Assembly: GCA_938003885.1 (NCBI GenBank)
Contig: CALKWT010000001.1
Span: 1 to 8,091 of the forward strand
DNA length: 8,091 bases
From: an uncultured Balneolaceae bacterium
GTDB taxonomy: Bacteria; Bacteroidota; Rhodothermia; Balneolales; Balneolaceae
Reading direction: 5' to 3'
The translations under genes and the position numbers were made by a program. Below the pieces are notes generated by a model. That model was not told where the DNA came from. It saw only the letters and a program-made list of their open reading frames with translations, and searched no databases. Shown one piece after another: positions 1 to 6,028 of this stretch. Every line of letters begins with the position of its first letter. Within the stretch, counting starts at the first letter, position 1.

Positions 1-110
1 GGCTGAAACTGGAATTCACCGCTTTTTAAAGCCCAATTTTACAAAAGTTTAAAAATTTTTTTTCACCCCTATCTCGTAACCTATTTATGTCAAGAGCTTA
101 CAACATCGTA

Positions 111-156
111 CAGATAATAAAAGACAAATTACTCTTTTATCTTAAAACTTTTTTTT
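111..156 (+). terminator. AT-rich hairpin followed by a T-tract, possible terminator of an upstream gene
   Basis: An exact 8-base inverted repeat, ATAAAAGA (117-124) and TCTTTTAT (133-140), encloses an 8-base loop. Eight bases later comes a run of eight Ts (149-156). The stem is A/T-only apart from one G-C pair and the T-run is not adjacent to it, so a functional terminator is uncertain. It could equally be leader structure of the gene starting at 193. The rest of 1-192 is AT-rich and no gene is seen in it. Confidence 0.3.
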
Positions 157-192
157 ATAACTTGCGTATAGACAGATAAAGTCAGAACAGAT

Positions 193-555
193 ATGAAAAA
201 ACTTTACTCCTACATATTGCTCTTATCCTTCTTTACCGGCGCCATTCAGCCGGTTTTGCCGATGGCAGAGTATATCTTCTCGGAAGAAGGAGAAATTGCT
301 GCACTCTTCAACGGGAGCTGTGATACGATCTGTTCAATGACCACTGAAGAGATGGACGGGGAAGAGTGCAAACTCTGTGACTATCCGGATGCAGAAGATC
401 TTCTGGATATAGAGTACTATCCCATTCCTCTTCAGGTTACAAGTTCGTCAAGTGCTCATATTCTCTATGAATCTGCTGTCATCTATTCAGCAGTCGAAGA
501 TCAGTTAACAGACTTCTATTATAGTACAATTCCTCCCCCTCCAAAGTTTGTGTGA
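193..555 (+). CDS. small exported cysteine-motif protein of unknown function
   Basis: This is a 120-residue protein with no name I can give. Residues 1-23 look like a signal peptide or single membrane anchor (lysines, then a hydrophobic stretch from Tyr7 to Pro23). The mature part is acidic and carries four cysteines in two close pairs, Cys43/Cys47 (CxxxC) and Cys59/Cys62 (CxxC). It ends in a proline-rich tail, PPPPKFV. That architecture (export signal, paired cysteines, short Pro-rich C-terminus) resembles small exported proteins found beside copper and respiratory genes in Bacteroidota, including the so-called HYC_CC_PP type, although the HYC motif is absent here. The cysteine pairs could bind a metal or form disulfides; this is inference. 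It stands 112 bases before nirK on the same strand. The operator-like repeat lies between the two, so it is probably transcribed separately from nirK. The ATG at 193 is the only start that keeps the signal sequence. Confidence 0.75.
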   Translation: MKKLYSYILLLSFFTGAIQPVLPMAEYIFSEEGEIAALFNGSCDTICSMTTEEMDGEECKLCDYPDAEDLLDIEYYPIPLQVTSSSSAHILYESAVIYSAVEDQLTDFYYSTIPPPPKFV

Positions 556-592
556 CCCGGATTATATTTTATTTTAAAACGTCACTCAGTTA

Positions 593-634
593 TTAATTAA
601 GATGAATTCTACCCTTAATTAAGATTTATTCTAC
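593..634 (+). promoter_or_regulatory. tandem 20-mer direct repeat upstream of nirK, probable regulator-binding site
   Basis: Two copies of TTAATTAAGATNNATTCTAC lie head to tail at 593-612 and 615-634. They match at 18 of 20 positions with a 22-base period, about two helical turns, so both copies would face the same side of the DNA. The second copy ends 33 bases before the nirK start codon. Such spacing is typical of tandem operators. Each copy contains AAGATNNATT, which resembles one half of the NO-sensor NsrR consensus (AAGATGYATTT); this likeness is suggestive only, since the site is not the usual inverted pair. Confidence 0.55.
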
Positions 635-637
635 ACC

Positions 638-645
638 TACATTTC
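638..645 (+). promoter_or_regulatory. candidate Bacteroidota-type -7 element for nirK
   Basis: TACATTTC matches seven of eight positions of the Bacteroidota -7 consensus TAnnTTTG. The second copy of the upstream repeat (615-634) falls where the -33 box would lie, and no clear TTG is present there. If this is the promoter, a regulator bound to the repeat would sit right against RNA polymerase. Confidence 0.3.
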
Positions 646-667
646 AACAAACTTAATTGGAGATATC

Positions 668-1795
668 ATGTACTCAGTGAAAAGAAATTTAACCCTAGTT
701 TTACTTATGCTTCTCTGCTCATTTACAGCATTGCAAGCCCAATCCCTTGAATATCAAATAGATGGAATGACCTTCGGTATGCCAGAAGCCAGAGTGTATA
801 CCGATGATTATGACGGCCCGCCGGTGGTGGGAGACTACATCAGCATGCTGCCCAATCTCGTCCCATTAGATTATGAAGGAAACAAACATCACCATATTCG
901 AATGGACACGATGGTACAGGAAATTGAAGTAGCCAACGGGGTTCGTTACCGTGCCTGGACCTTTGGCGGTACAGTTCCCGGACCGGTCATCCATGTGAAA
1001 GAGGGAGACCGAATCACCTTTACCATGACCAACCGTTCGGATGAGATGGTCACCATTACAGAGCCCGGTGTGGCAAGCTCTCAATTCCTGGAGCAGACTG
1101 CAGCTAACAACTTTATGGATGCGCAGCCTTCGATTATGCCGATGCCTCACTCTATGGACTTCCACTCCGGTACTGTAGCTGCGAGTGACAAATGGAGAAC
1201 CATTGCTCCCGGCCAGACAATTGAATTCGACTTTGTTGCCAACTACCCCGGTACCTACATCTACCACTGCGGCACCCCAAGTGTGTTAATGCACACCGCG
1301 ATGGGCCAGCACGGCGTGATGGTGGTTTCCCCTAAAGATGGCTACACAGACGATTATGAAGTGGATCGCGAGTATGTTGTTGTTCAGTCCGAGTACTATC
1401 TGCGACCTGGTGCCGGTGAACTCTATCAGTACGACTTTGAAGGTGCCCAGAATGTGAATCCTTCCCACGTCGTATTTAACGGCCACCAGAGCATCCTGCA
1501 CGACCAGCCTCTGAAAGCCAACGCCGGAGAGCGTGTGAGAATTCACTTCTCCAACAACGGCCCAAGCGGCACGTCCAGCTTCCACATCATTGGTGCCATC
1601 TTCGACAGAGTCTGGATGGAAGGACACCCTTTCAATGAGATGAGGGGAATGCAGACAGTCCTGCTCGGTGCCTCCAGCTCAGCAACCATTGATTTCATCG
1701 TGCCTGAAGAGGGTTCTTACACCCTGATTGACCACGAATTCGCAGATGCGGAGAAAGGCGCCACAGGTACCCTGATTGCCGGACCCCGAAAGTAA
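668..1795 (+). CDS. nirK: copper-containing nitrite reductase (NO-forming), NirK/AniA type
   Basis: This 375-residue exported two-domain cupredoxin reduces nitrite to NO in the periplasm, normally as a trimer. Residues 1-24 are a signal peptide (cleavage near LQA/Q). Aligned by eye to Alcaligenes and Neisseria (AniA) enzymes, the ligands are: type-1 copper His161, Cys201, His209; type-2 copper His166, His200, His356; catalytic Asp164 and His306. Cys201-x7-His209 has AniA-like spacing. WTFGGTVPGP (97-106) and FNG (270-272) are also family hallmarks. Two oddities: the position of the type-1 axial Met is Gln214 (with Met212 two residues earlier), and residues about 131-160 form an extra loop before His161 that is absent from classical enzymes. 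A GGAG Shine-Dalgarno-like site (659-662) sits 5 bases before the ATG. It heads a unit with nirV, SCO and a cupredoxin. The family is clear; whether it is kinetically a normal nitrite reductase is less certain because of Gln214. Confidence 0.93.
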   Translation: MYSVKRNLTLVLLMLLCSFTALQAQSLEYQIDGMTFGMPEARVYTDDYDGPPVVGDYISMLPNLVPLDYEGNKHHHIRMDTMVQEIEVANGVRYRAWTFGGTVPGPVIHVKEGDRITFTMTNRSDEMVTITEPGVASSQFLEQTAANNFMDAQPSIMPMPHSMDFHSGTVAASDKWRTIAPGQTIEFDFVANYPGTYIYHCGTPSVLMHTAMGQHGVMVVSPKDGYTDDYEVDREYVVVQSEYYLRPGAGELYQYDFEGAQNVNPSHVVFNGHQSILHDQPLKANAGERVRIHFSNNGPSGTSSFHIIGAIFDRVWMEGHPFNEMRGMQTVLLGASSSATIDFIVPEEGSYTLIDHEFADAEKGATGTLIAGPRK

Positions 1796-1833
1796 ACAGA
1801 CAGAATCCTTTAAACCCGCTGAACTCCAGCTCC

Positions 1834-2640
1834 ATGAAAAACAGAATCCTCCATATCCTGACCCTCGCCGCGGCACTCCTGCTGAGTGCCCGGCCATCCA
1901 TGGCCCAGGAGGCAGTGGAGATTCCGGGGGGCTCCTTCCACTCGATTCTTCCTGAAGTGGAAGGAAAGCCGCTCGAAGTGGAGAGCTTCTACATGGATGT
2001 TACCGCTGTAACCAATTCGGAGTTCACGGAGTTTTTAATGGAGAATCCTCGATGGAGACGCTCGCAGATTCCTGCTGCTTTTGCAGGGGAAGGGTATCTC
2101 CGACACTGGCAGGATGATTTGACGCCCGGGGAAGAGTCCCCTGCAGATGCACCGGTCACACGGGTCTCCTGGTTCGCGGCAAATGCCTATTGCGGTTGGA
2201 AAGGCGGACGGCTGCCGACACTCGACGAGTGGGAGTATTCTGCCCAGCTGATGGAGTTTGACACACCGGCCCAATCCAATGCCTTTGCCAGTGAGTTGAT
2301 GGGCTGGTACTCTACCGTCAATACAGACAATATCCGATCCGTCGGAAGTACCGGTATCGTCAACAAATATGGCGTCCGCGATCAGTTCGGCCTGATCATG
2401 GAGTGGGTCGAAGATTTTGAGCCGCCTATGGGATCTGATTTTCAGTTGAACTGCGGCAGCATGGGACGCATGCAACAGGCCGGAAACCTCTATAGCTACG
2501 CCGCTTCGGTCCGCTATATGACCCGGATGAGCTTCACCCCTCAAACCACGACCGGGATGATCGGTTTCCGCTGTGCGTATGACGCTCCGCTAACCCGTAA
2601 CCTTTACAGTGAGCCTGCGCTCCGGGAGGTACTGCCATGA
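1834..2640 (+). CDS. nirV: NirV-like exported FGE/SUMF1-domain protein
   Basis: This 268-residue protein belongs to the formylglycine-generating-enzyme (FGE/SUMF1) fold family. Residues 1-24 are a signal peptide (SMA/Q). The domain runs from VEIPGGSF (28-35) through the hallmark VSWFAANAYCGW (111-122), GRLPTLDEWEYSA (125-137) and LIMEWVED (187-194) to the terminal GFRCA (244-248). Only Cys120, Cys207 and Cys247 are present. The closely spaced active-site cysteine pair that lets true FGE oxidise sulfatases is not visible, so it is unlikely to make formylglycine. A related gene, nirV, sits beside nirK in Rhodobacter sphaeroides; its biochemical job is not settled. Position between nirK (38-base gap) and SCO (4-base ATGA overlap, suggesting coupled translation) points to a role in maturation or electron delivery for NirK. 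That role is inference. Confidence 0.85.
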   Translation: MKNRILHILTLAAALLLSARPSMAQEAVEIPGGSFHSILPEVEGKPLEVESFYMDVTAVTNSEFTEFLMENPRWRRSQIPAAFAGEGYLRHWQDDLTPGEESPADAPVTRVSWFAANAYCGWKGGRLPTLDEWEYSAQLMEFDTPAQSNAFASELMGWYSTVNTDNIRSVGSTGIVNKYGVRDQFGLIMEWVEDFEPPMGSDFQLNCGSMGRMQQAGNLYSYAASVRYMTRMSFTPQTTTGMIGFRCAYDAPLTRNLYSEPALREVLP

Positions 2641-3278
2641 AAAAATTTACCATCCTGCTTCCAATTTTACTTACATTTCTAATCGCCGATGTTTTGGGCC
2701 AGCAGCCTGACAGGATGCCAGCCCGGGCGGAGGCCTCAATCAACGAATACTCTGTTTATCAGAGTGATGCACAATGGACAAATCAGCGCAACGAGATCGT
2801 TCAGTTACGTTATTTTATCGGAAAGCCTGCAGTGGTCACCATGTTTTATGGGAACTGCCTGCAGGTCTGCCCGATCCTGATCCGGGACGCCAACCGGATC
2901 TACGAAGCTGTAGATGAATCTCTGCGGGATCAGGTACAGGTTCTTGCCATTACGTTTGATCCTGAAAACGATACCCCCGAAGCACTTCGGGATTATGCCA
3001 ACCGGTATGAATTAAATCATCCTCAGTGGCATTTCCTGACGGGAAGCCCGGCACCCATTCGTGAACTTGCGATGCTGCTGGGTGTACAGTACCGGAAAGA
3101 CAGCTACGGACATTACTCTCATTCAAATCAGGTTTTTGTACTCGACGACGAAGGAGTCATAGTCCATACCCTCGAAGGACTTAATCAGCCTGTGGAGGAA
3201 GCCGCTGCCTGGATTGAGGAACATCTGAAAAGGTCCAACACTCATAACACTGTTGACATCATAGGAAAATTAAATTAA
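2637..3278 (+). CDS. SCO1/SenC-family copper chaperone / thiol-disulfide protein
   Basis: This 213-residue protein has an N-terminal hydrophobic segment (3-21) that exports or anchors it, followed by a thioredoxin-like SCO domain. The copper-binding signature is intact: Cys74-x3-Cys78-Pro (NCLQVCP) and the distal His162 in HYSHS. The strand LAITFDPENDTP (103-114) is also typical. SCO proteins deliver copper to, or keep reduced the cysteines of, copper sites such as the CuA centre of cytochrome oxidase. No oxidase subunit II is in the window, and this gene overlaps nirV and precedes a cupredoxin, so the likely client here is NirK or the cupredoxin (inference). The start ATG overlaps the nirV stop codon. 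The length fits the family. Confidence 0.92.
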   Translation: MKKFTILLPILLTFLIADVLGQQPDRMPARAEASINEYSVYQSDAQWTNQRNEIVQLRYFIGKPAVVTMFYGNCLQVCPILIRDANRIYEAVDESLRDQVQVLAITFDPENDTPEALRDYANRYELNHPQWHFLTGSPAPIRELAMLLGVQYRKDSYGHYSHSNQVFVLDDEGVIVHTLEGLNQPVEEAAAWIEEHLKRSNTHNTVDIIGKLN

Positions 3279-3308
3279 CAGACCAGACAACATTTAACCC
3301 CGAATATT

Positions 3309-3782
3309 ATGAAAACTTTAAACTCACTTTTTATTGCTCTACTTCTCATCGGAATGGCCATTCCTTCTTATGCCACTTCAACCGATACCGACGAAGACGT
3401 CCGAACCATCATCATCAGAGGCACCGACGATATGAAGTTTGATGTGACGCTGATTGAAGCAAAGCCAGGCGAGAAGCTCCGAATCACCCTTGAAACAGTC
3501 AGCAATATGCCGGCACAGGTGATGGCTCACAACGTGGCCATTGTGGATCTGGATGTGGATGTTCAGGAGTTTGTCATGGAATCGATGACAGCCACAGAGA
3601 ATGAATATATCGCACCGGAATATGAAGATCAGGTAATCGCCTTTACCAAAATGATCGGCGGCGGCGAAGTAGACAGTGTGGACTTCACTGTACCGGAAGT
3701 AACCGGAGACTATGAGTACGTCTGCACATTCCCGGGCCACTATTTTGGCGGAATGAGAGGTATACTCCGCGTGGCTGAATAA
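3309..3782 (+). CDS. azurin/auracyanin-like type-1 copper protein, likely electron donor to NirK
   Basis: This 157-residue periplasmic blue-copper protein has a signal peptide at about 1-22 (SYA/T). The four type-1 ligands are visible: His74 in AHN, then Cys139, His144 and Met149 in the segment CTFPGHYFGGMRG. CTFPGH is azurin-like, but the His-x4-Met spacing is one residue longer than azurin and matches auracyanin and plastocyanin. Azurins and pseudoazurins commonly carry electrons to copper nitrite reductases, and its place as the fourth gene after nirK-nirV-SCO (30-base gap after SCO) supports that job. A hairpin directly after the stop suggests the unit ends here. I give no symbol because the subfamily is not decided. 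Confidence 0.92.
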   Translation: MKTLNSLFIALLLIGMAIPSYATSTDTDEDVRTIIIRGTDDMKFDVTLIEAKPGEKLRITLETVSNMPAQVMAHNVAIVDLDVDVQEFVMESMTATENEYIAPEYEDQVIAFTKMIGGGEVDSVDFTVPEVTGDYEYVCTFPGHYFGGMRGILRVAE

Positions 3783-3793
3783 TTTTCAGCAAA

Positions 3794-3836
3794 GGGATCG
3801 GCCTGTGGTTGTAACGACTGCAGGCCGGATCTTTTC
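3794..3836 (+). terminator. hairpin with short T-tail after the cupredoxin gene
   Basis: GGCCTG (3800-3805) pairs with CAGGCC (3821-3826). The stem is extended by GATC (3796-3799) pairing with GATC (3828-3831) across a one-base bulge, and followed by TTTT (3832-3835). It starts 13 bases after the cupredoxin stop codon, which is the expected place for the end of the nirK unit. The 15-base loop and short T-run make it a moderate candidate. Confidence 0.5.
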
Positions 3837-4132
3837 ACAACCCGGCTGCCTGAACTCAACAAGAAGCACGTCACCTTCAGGAATCCCGGGATCGATCCTG
3901 TCGGATCCTGAACTGTAAACCGAAACGTAGCCATCTGATGGGGACAATCCCACGTCCACCATCAACAAACCAATCACCATTCTGTTCCCGCTTGTAAATG
4001 GTGCTTTCTACTTCGAAGCATCAAACAGAGATCACCCTTTTACAACAACAACCCGGAAACGACTTACGTACCACCTTTACAACCATCCATCTCGCTCAGA
4101 CATCCATTCAACCCTATCCTAATTCTGATATC
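3837..4132. other. intergenic region before ric, no gene supported
   Basis: About 300 bases lie between the hairpin after the cupredoxin gene and the ric start. No RNA gene, clear promoter box or strong repeat is seen. A short - strand frame (3786-3980) and an in-frame upstream extension of ric (from 3998) are open, but neither resembles a known protein. The last bases before ric, CTAATTCTGATATCATG, resemble the nirK leader just before its start codon (TTAATTGGAGATATCATG). Confidence 0.5.
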
Positions 4133-4858
4133 ATGTCCATAGAAACCAGTTACAGTAACAAAAGAATAGGCGACATTGTCTCCGAGAACTACAATGCAGC
4201 AGCGATCTTCCGGGAGTTCGGAATCGACTTCTGCTGCGGCGGCGGGATCTCCCTTCAGGAAGCGTGTGAGAAGAATGGCGTGGAGCTCACAGATGTCTCC
4301 TCACGCCTGGAAAATCTGTCCGCCACAAATCCCTACACTGGCGACAACTATGCCGCCTGGACCCCCGCTTTTCTGATTGACTATATCGTCAACACCCATC
4401 ATCAGTTTGTGAAACAAAAATCGGATGAGATCGCGGCCTACGCTGCCAAAGTGGCAAGAGTCCATGGGGATCGCTATCCTGAGAATGTAGAGATCCATCA
4501 GACGTTTCAAGAGCTCATCATGGAACTTCTGGAACACCTGCAAGAGGAAGAGCAGGATGTGTTTCCTCTCATAAAAAGAGTCGCCGCTAAAAAAGAGAGC
4601 GGTGAACGCCCGACAGAAACTGAGCTGAGCGAGCTGAAAGAAGAGCTGGTGAAGATGGTGAGCGAGCATGAGCATGCAGGAGATCTCATGGCAGAGATCC
4701 GAAGCCTGAGCCACCAGTTTACCCCGCCTGCCGATGCCTGTGCAACCTACCGGATCCTCTACCAGAATCTGGAAGGATTTGAGGCCGATCTGCATAAGCA
4801 TGTCCATCTCGAAAACAACATCCTTTTCCAGAAGATGGAAGAGCTGGTTGCTGCATGA
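4133..4858 (+). CDS. ric: RIC-family di-iron protein for repair of NO-damaged iron-sulfur clusters (YtfE/ScdA/DnrN)
   Basis: This 241-residue cytoplasmic protein repairs iron-sulfur clusters after nitrosative or oxidative stress. The N-terminal ScdA_N domain (about 7-62) has the double cysteine in DFCCGGG (Cys34, Cys35). The C-terminal four-helix haemerythrin-like domain (about 80-240) carries the likely di-iron ligands His89 (or His90), His135, Glu139, His179, His223 and Glu227; the two HxxxE pairs match those of E. coli YtfE. I chose the ATG at 4133 (MSIETSY) because homology begins just after it. The frame stays open back to 3998, but those 45 residues look like translated leader DNA. Genes of this family are often induced by NO, and this one lies directly after a nitrite reductase unit, so it probably protects against NO made by NirK. 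A GC-rich hairpin follows at 4887. Confidence 0.93.
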   Translation: MSIETSYSNKRIGDIVSENYNAAAIFREFGIDFCCGGGISLQEACEKNGVELTDVSSRLENLSATNPYTGDNYAAWTPAFLIDYIVNTHHQFVKQKSDEIAAYAAKVARVHGDRYPENVEIHQTFQELIMELLEHLQEEEQDVFPLIKRVAAKKESGERPTETELSELKEELVKMVSEHEHAGDLMAEIRSLSHQFTPPADACATYRILYQNLEGFEADLHKHVHLENNILFQKMEELVAA

Positions 4859-4886
4859 CGATGCAGCCGGCCTGAATCGTTTATTC

Positions 4887-4940
4887 GGGGGCTCCTGTTT
4901 CAATTTGATATGTTGTTCGGGAGCCCCCTTCTATAATTTT
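4887..4940 (+). terminator. GC-rich hairpin after ric
   Basis: GGGGGCTCC (4887-4895) is exactly complementary to GGAGCCCCC (4920-4928), a 9-base stem with a 24-base loop. It is followed by the T-rich TTCTATAATTTT (4929-4940). It lies 28 bases after the ric stop and 36 bases before the next start codon, so it probably ends or attenuates the ric transcript. The T-tract is interrupted. Confidence 0.65.
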
Positions 4941-4963
4941 AAACCGATGAAAGCGTCTCTGAT

Positions 4964-5452
4964 ATGTACGCCTGGGCAATCTTTATTCATCTGATCTTTG
5001 CAGCATTCTGGCTCGGAGGCATGCTCTTTACCGCCGCTGTGCTGGTTCCTGCAACTCGTAAAAAACTGGTATCCCAGCGAGGCATGCTCTTTACCGAGCT
5101 TGGAACCCGTTTCAGCCGACTCTCATGGGTCGCCTTCCCCATCCTGATTTTAACCGGTGTTACCGCCCTTCTCGGGAAAGGGTACTCCTGGCCCTACCTT
5201 CTCTCTGCCCCTTTCTGGGAATCGATCTATGGAAGCCGGCTGGCCTGGAAACTCTCATTTTTTGGACTCATGCTGATCGTGAGCGGCGTTCACGACTTCT
5301 GGCTAGGCCCCAAAGCTTCTCTGCTGATGGAGCGGGAACCGGGCAAAAAGTCAACGGAGCGTTACAGAAAAGCGACCAGCTGGGTCGGCAGAATAAATCT
5401 GGTACTTGGCCTGGCTATCCTCTATTTTGCGGTCAGGCTGGTACGCTTCTGA
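4964..5452 (+). CDS. CopD-like four-helix membrane protein
   Basis: This 162-residue integral membrane protein has four predicted helices, about 4-27, 53-72, 93-115 and 140-160. His9 in the first helix (FIHLIFAAFWLGGM) and His110 in the third (SGVHDFWLGPKA) are the visible candidate haem or metal ligands. The pattern of an N-terminal helix with His followed by FWLGG, then a second His near HDFW, resembles the CopD / copper-resistance-D domain family and related small b-haem-type membrane proteins. The substrate is unknown. CopD is linked to copper handling across the membrane, which would suit the copper-rich neighbourhood, but single-domain relatives are poorly characterised. The start at 4964 puts the first helix at the very N-terminus. 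An exact 18-base repeat lies inside the gene. Confidence 0.8.
   Translation: MYAWAIFIHLIFAAFWLGGMLFTAAVLVPATRKKLVSQRGMLFTELGTRFSRLSWVAFPILILTGVTALLGKGYSWPYLLSAPFWESIYGSRLAWKLSFFGLMLIVSGVHDFWLGPKASLLMEREPGKKSTERYRKATSWVGRINLVLGLAILYFAVRLVRF
5016..5096 (+). repeat. exact 18-base direct repeat within the CopD-like gene
   Basis: GAGGCATGCTCTTTACCG occurs at 5016-5033 and again at 5079-5096, exactly 63 bases (21 codons) apart and in the same reading frame. Both copies encode GMLFT (residues 19-23 and 40-44). Identity extends through third codon positions, and the intervening sequence is not duplicated. Confidence 0.85.
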
Positions 5453-5579
5453 AAGGCCGCTGTGCGGGATGAGGCCGGAGCCGCTCCCTCCATACTGCCG
5501 GTTCATGTTTCCATATCAGCAAAGGCCTCAGATCTGAAGCAATATCCGGAATCACTCTGTTTACTAACCAAGCTCAGTT

Positions 5580-6026
5580 ATGCCTCGAATCACCCGTCTT
5601 TTTATTAAGTCAGGAATGATCTACTTCCTTGCGGGAATCCTACTGGCTCTGATTGCCGAACTTCCCGACGTCTCCACCGGAGCCCTTCTCTTGCCCGTCT
5701 ACTGGCATATGATCGTTATAGGATGGATTACGCAGGTGATCATGGGGGTCTCTATCTGGATGTTTCCCCGAAAAAAGAGGGGAAAGAGAAAAGAGGAAAC
5801 CTTTGCGGCCAATGCCGCATTCTGGTGCCTGAACATCGGGCTGGTTCTCAGATTCCTGGCAGAACCCTTTCTCCCGTTCTATTTCAATGAATCGTGGATT
5901 GTTCTGGTCATCGTGCTCTCTTCTTTTCTTCAGATAGCAGCCATCGGTTTCTACACCGCAGAGATCTGGCCGCGCGTCCGTCCGCGTCCGACCAGAAAAG
6001 GCCAACCCAAAAAGGCGAAAGGATAG
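5580..6026 (+). CDS. four-helix membrane protein resembling a haem-copper oxidase subunit I fragment (first of a pair)
   Basis: This 148-residue membrane protein has four likely helices at about 9-27, 38-62, 77-97 and 105-127, then a basic tail rich in Lys, Arg and Pro. Its core LLPVYWHMIVIGWITQVIMG (37-56), ending in WMFPR (60-64), resembles the second helix of cbb3-type oxidase subunit I (CcoN, roughly PvHt..v.fgf), which carries a low-spin haem ligand. His43 is the only histidine in the protein. At about 150 residues it is far shorter than subunit I (about 450 or more) and lacks the copper-B histidines, so it cannot be a complete oxidase or NO reductase. The adjacent gene, 2 bases on, encodes a paralogue, and the two probably act together. 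Haem binding and a role in nitrite or NO metabolism are inference. I see no clear promoter in the 127-base gap upstream. Confidence 0.75.
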   Translation: MPRITRLFIKSGMIYFLAGILLALIAELPDVSTGALLLPVYWHMIVIGWITQVIMGVSIWMFPRKKRGKRKEETFAANAAFWCLNIGLVLRFLAEPFLPFYFNESWIVLVIVLSSFLQIAAIGFYTAEIWPRVRPRPTRKGQPKKAKG

Positions 6027-6028
6027 AT

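Noticed and set aside
3786..3980. 64-codon open frame on the - strand between the cupredoxin gene and ric, with fairly protein-like composition
   Set aside because: It overlaps the terminator-like hairpin, matches no family I recognise, has stops close on both sides and competes with another open frame on the same strand. A decayed fragment cannot be excluded; a protein database search would settle it.
3998..4132. 45-residue N-terminal extension of the RIC protein from an upstream in-frame ATG
   Set aside because: RIC homology begins just after the ATG at 4133. The extension is rich in Thr and Gln, has no export signal or family similarity, and reads like translated leader DNA.
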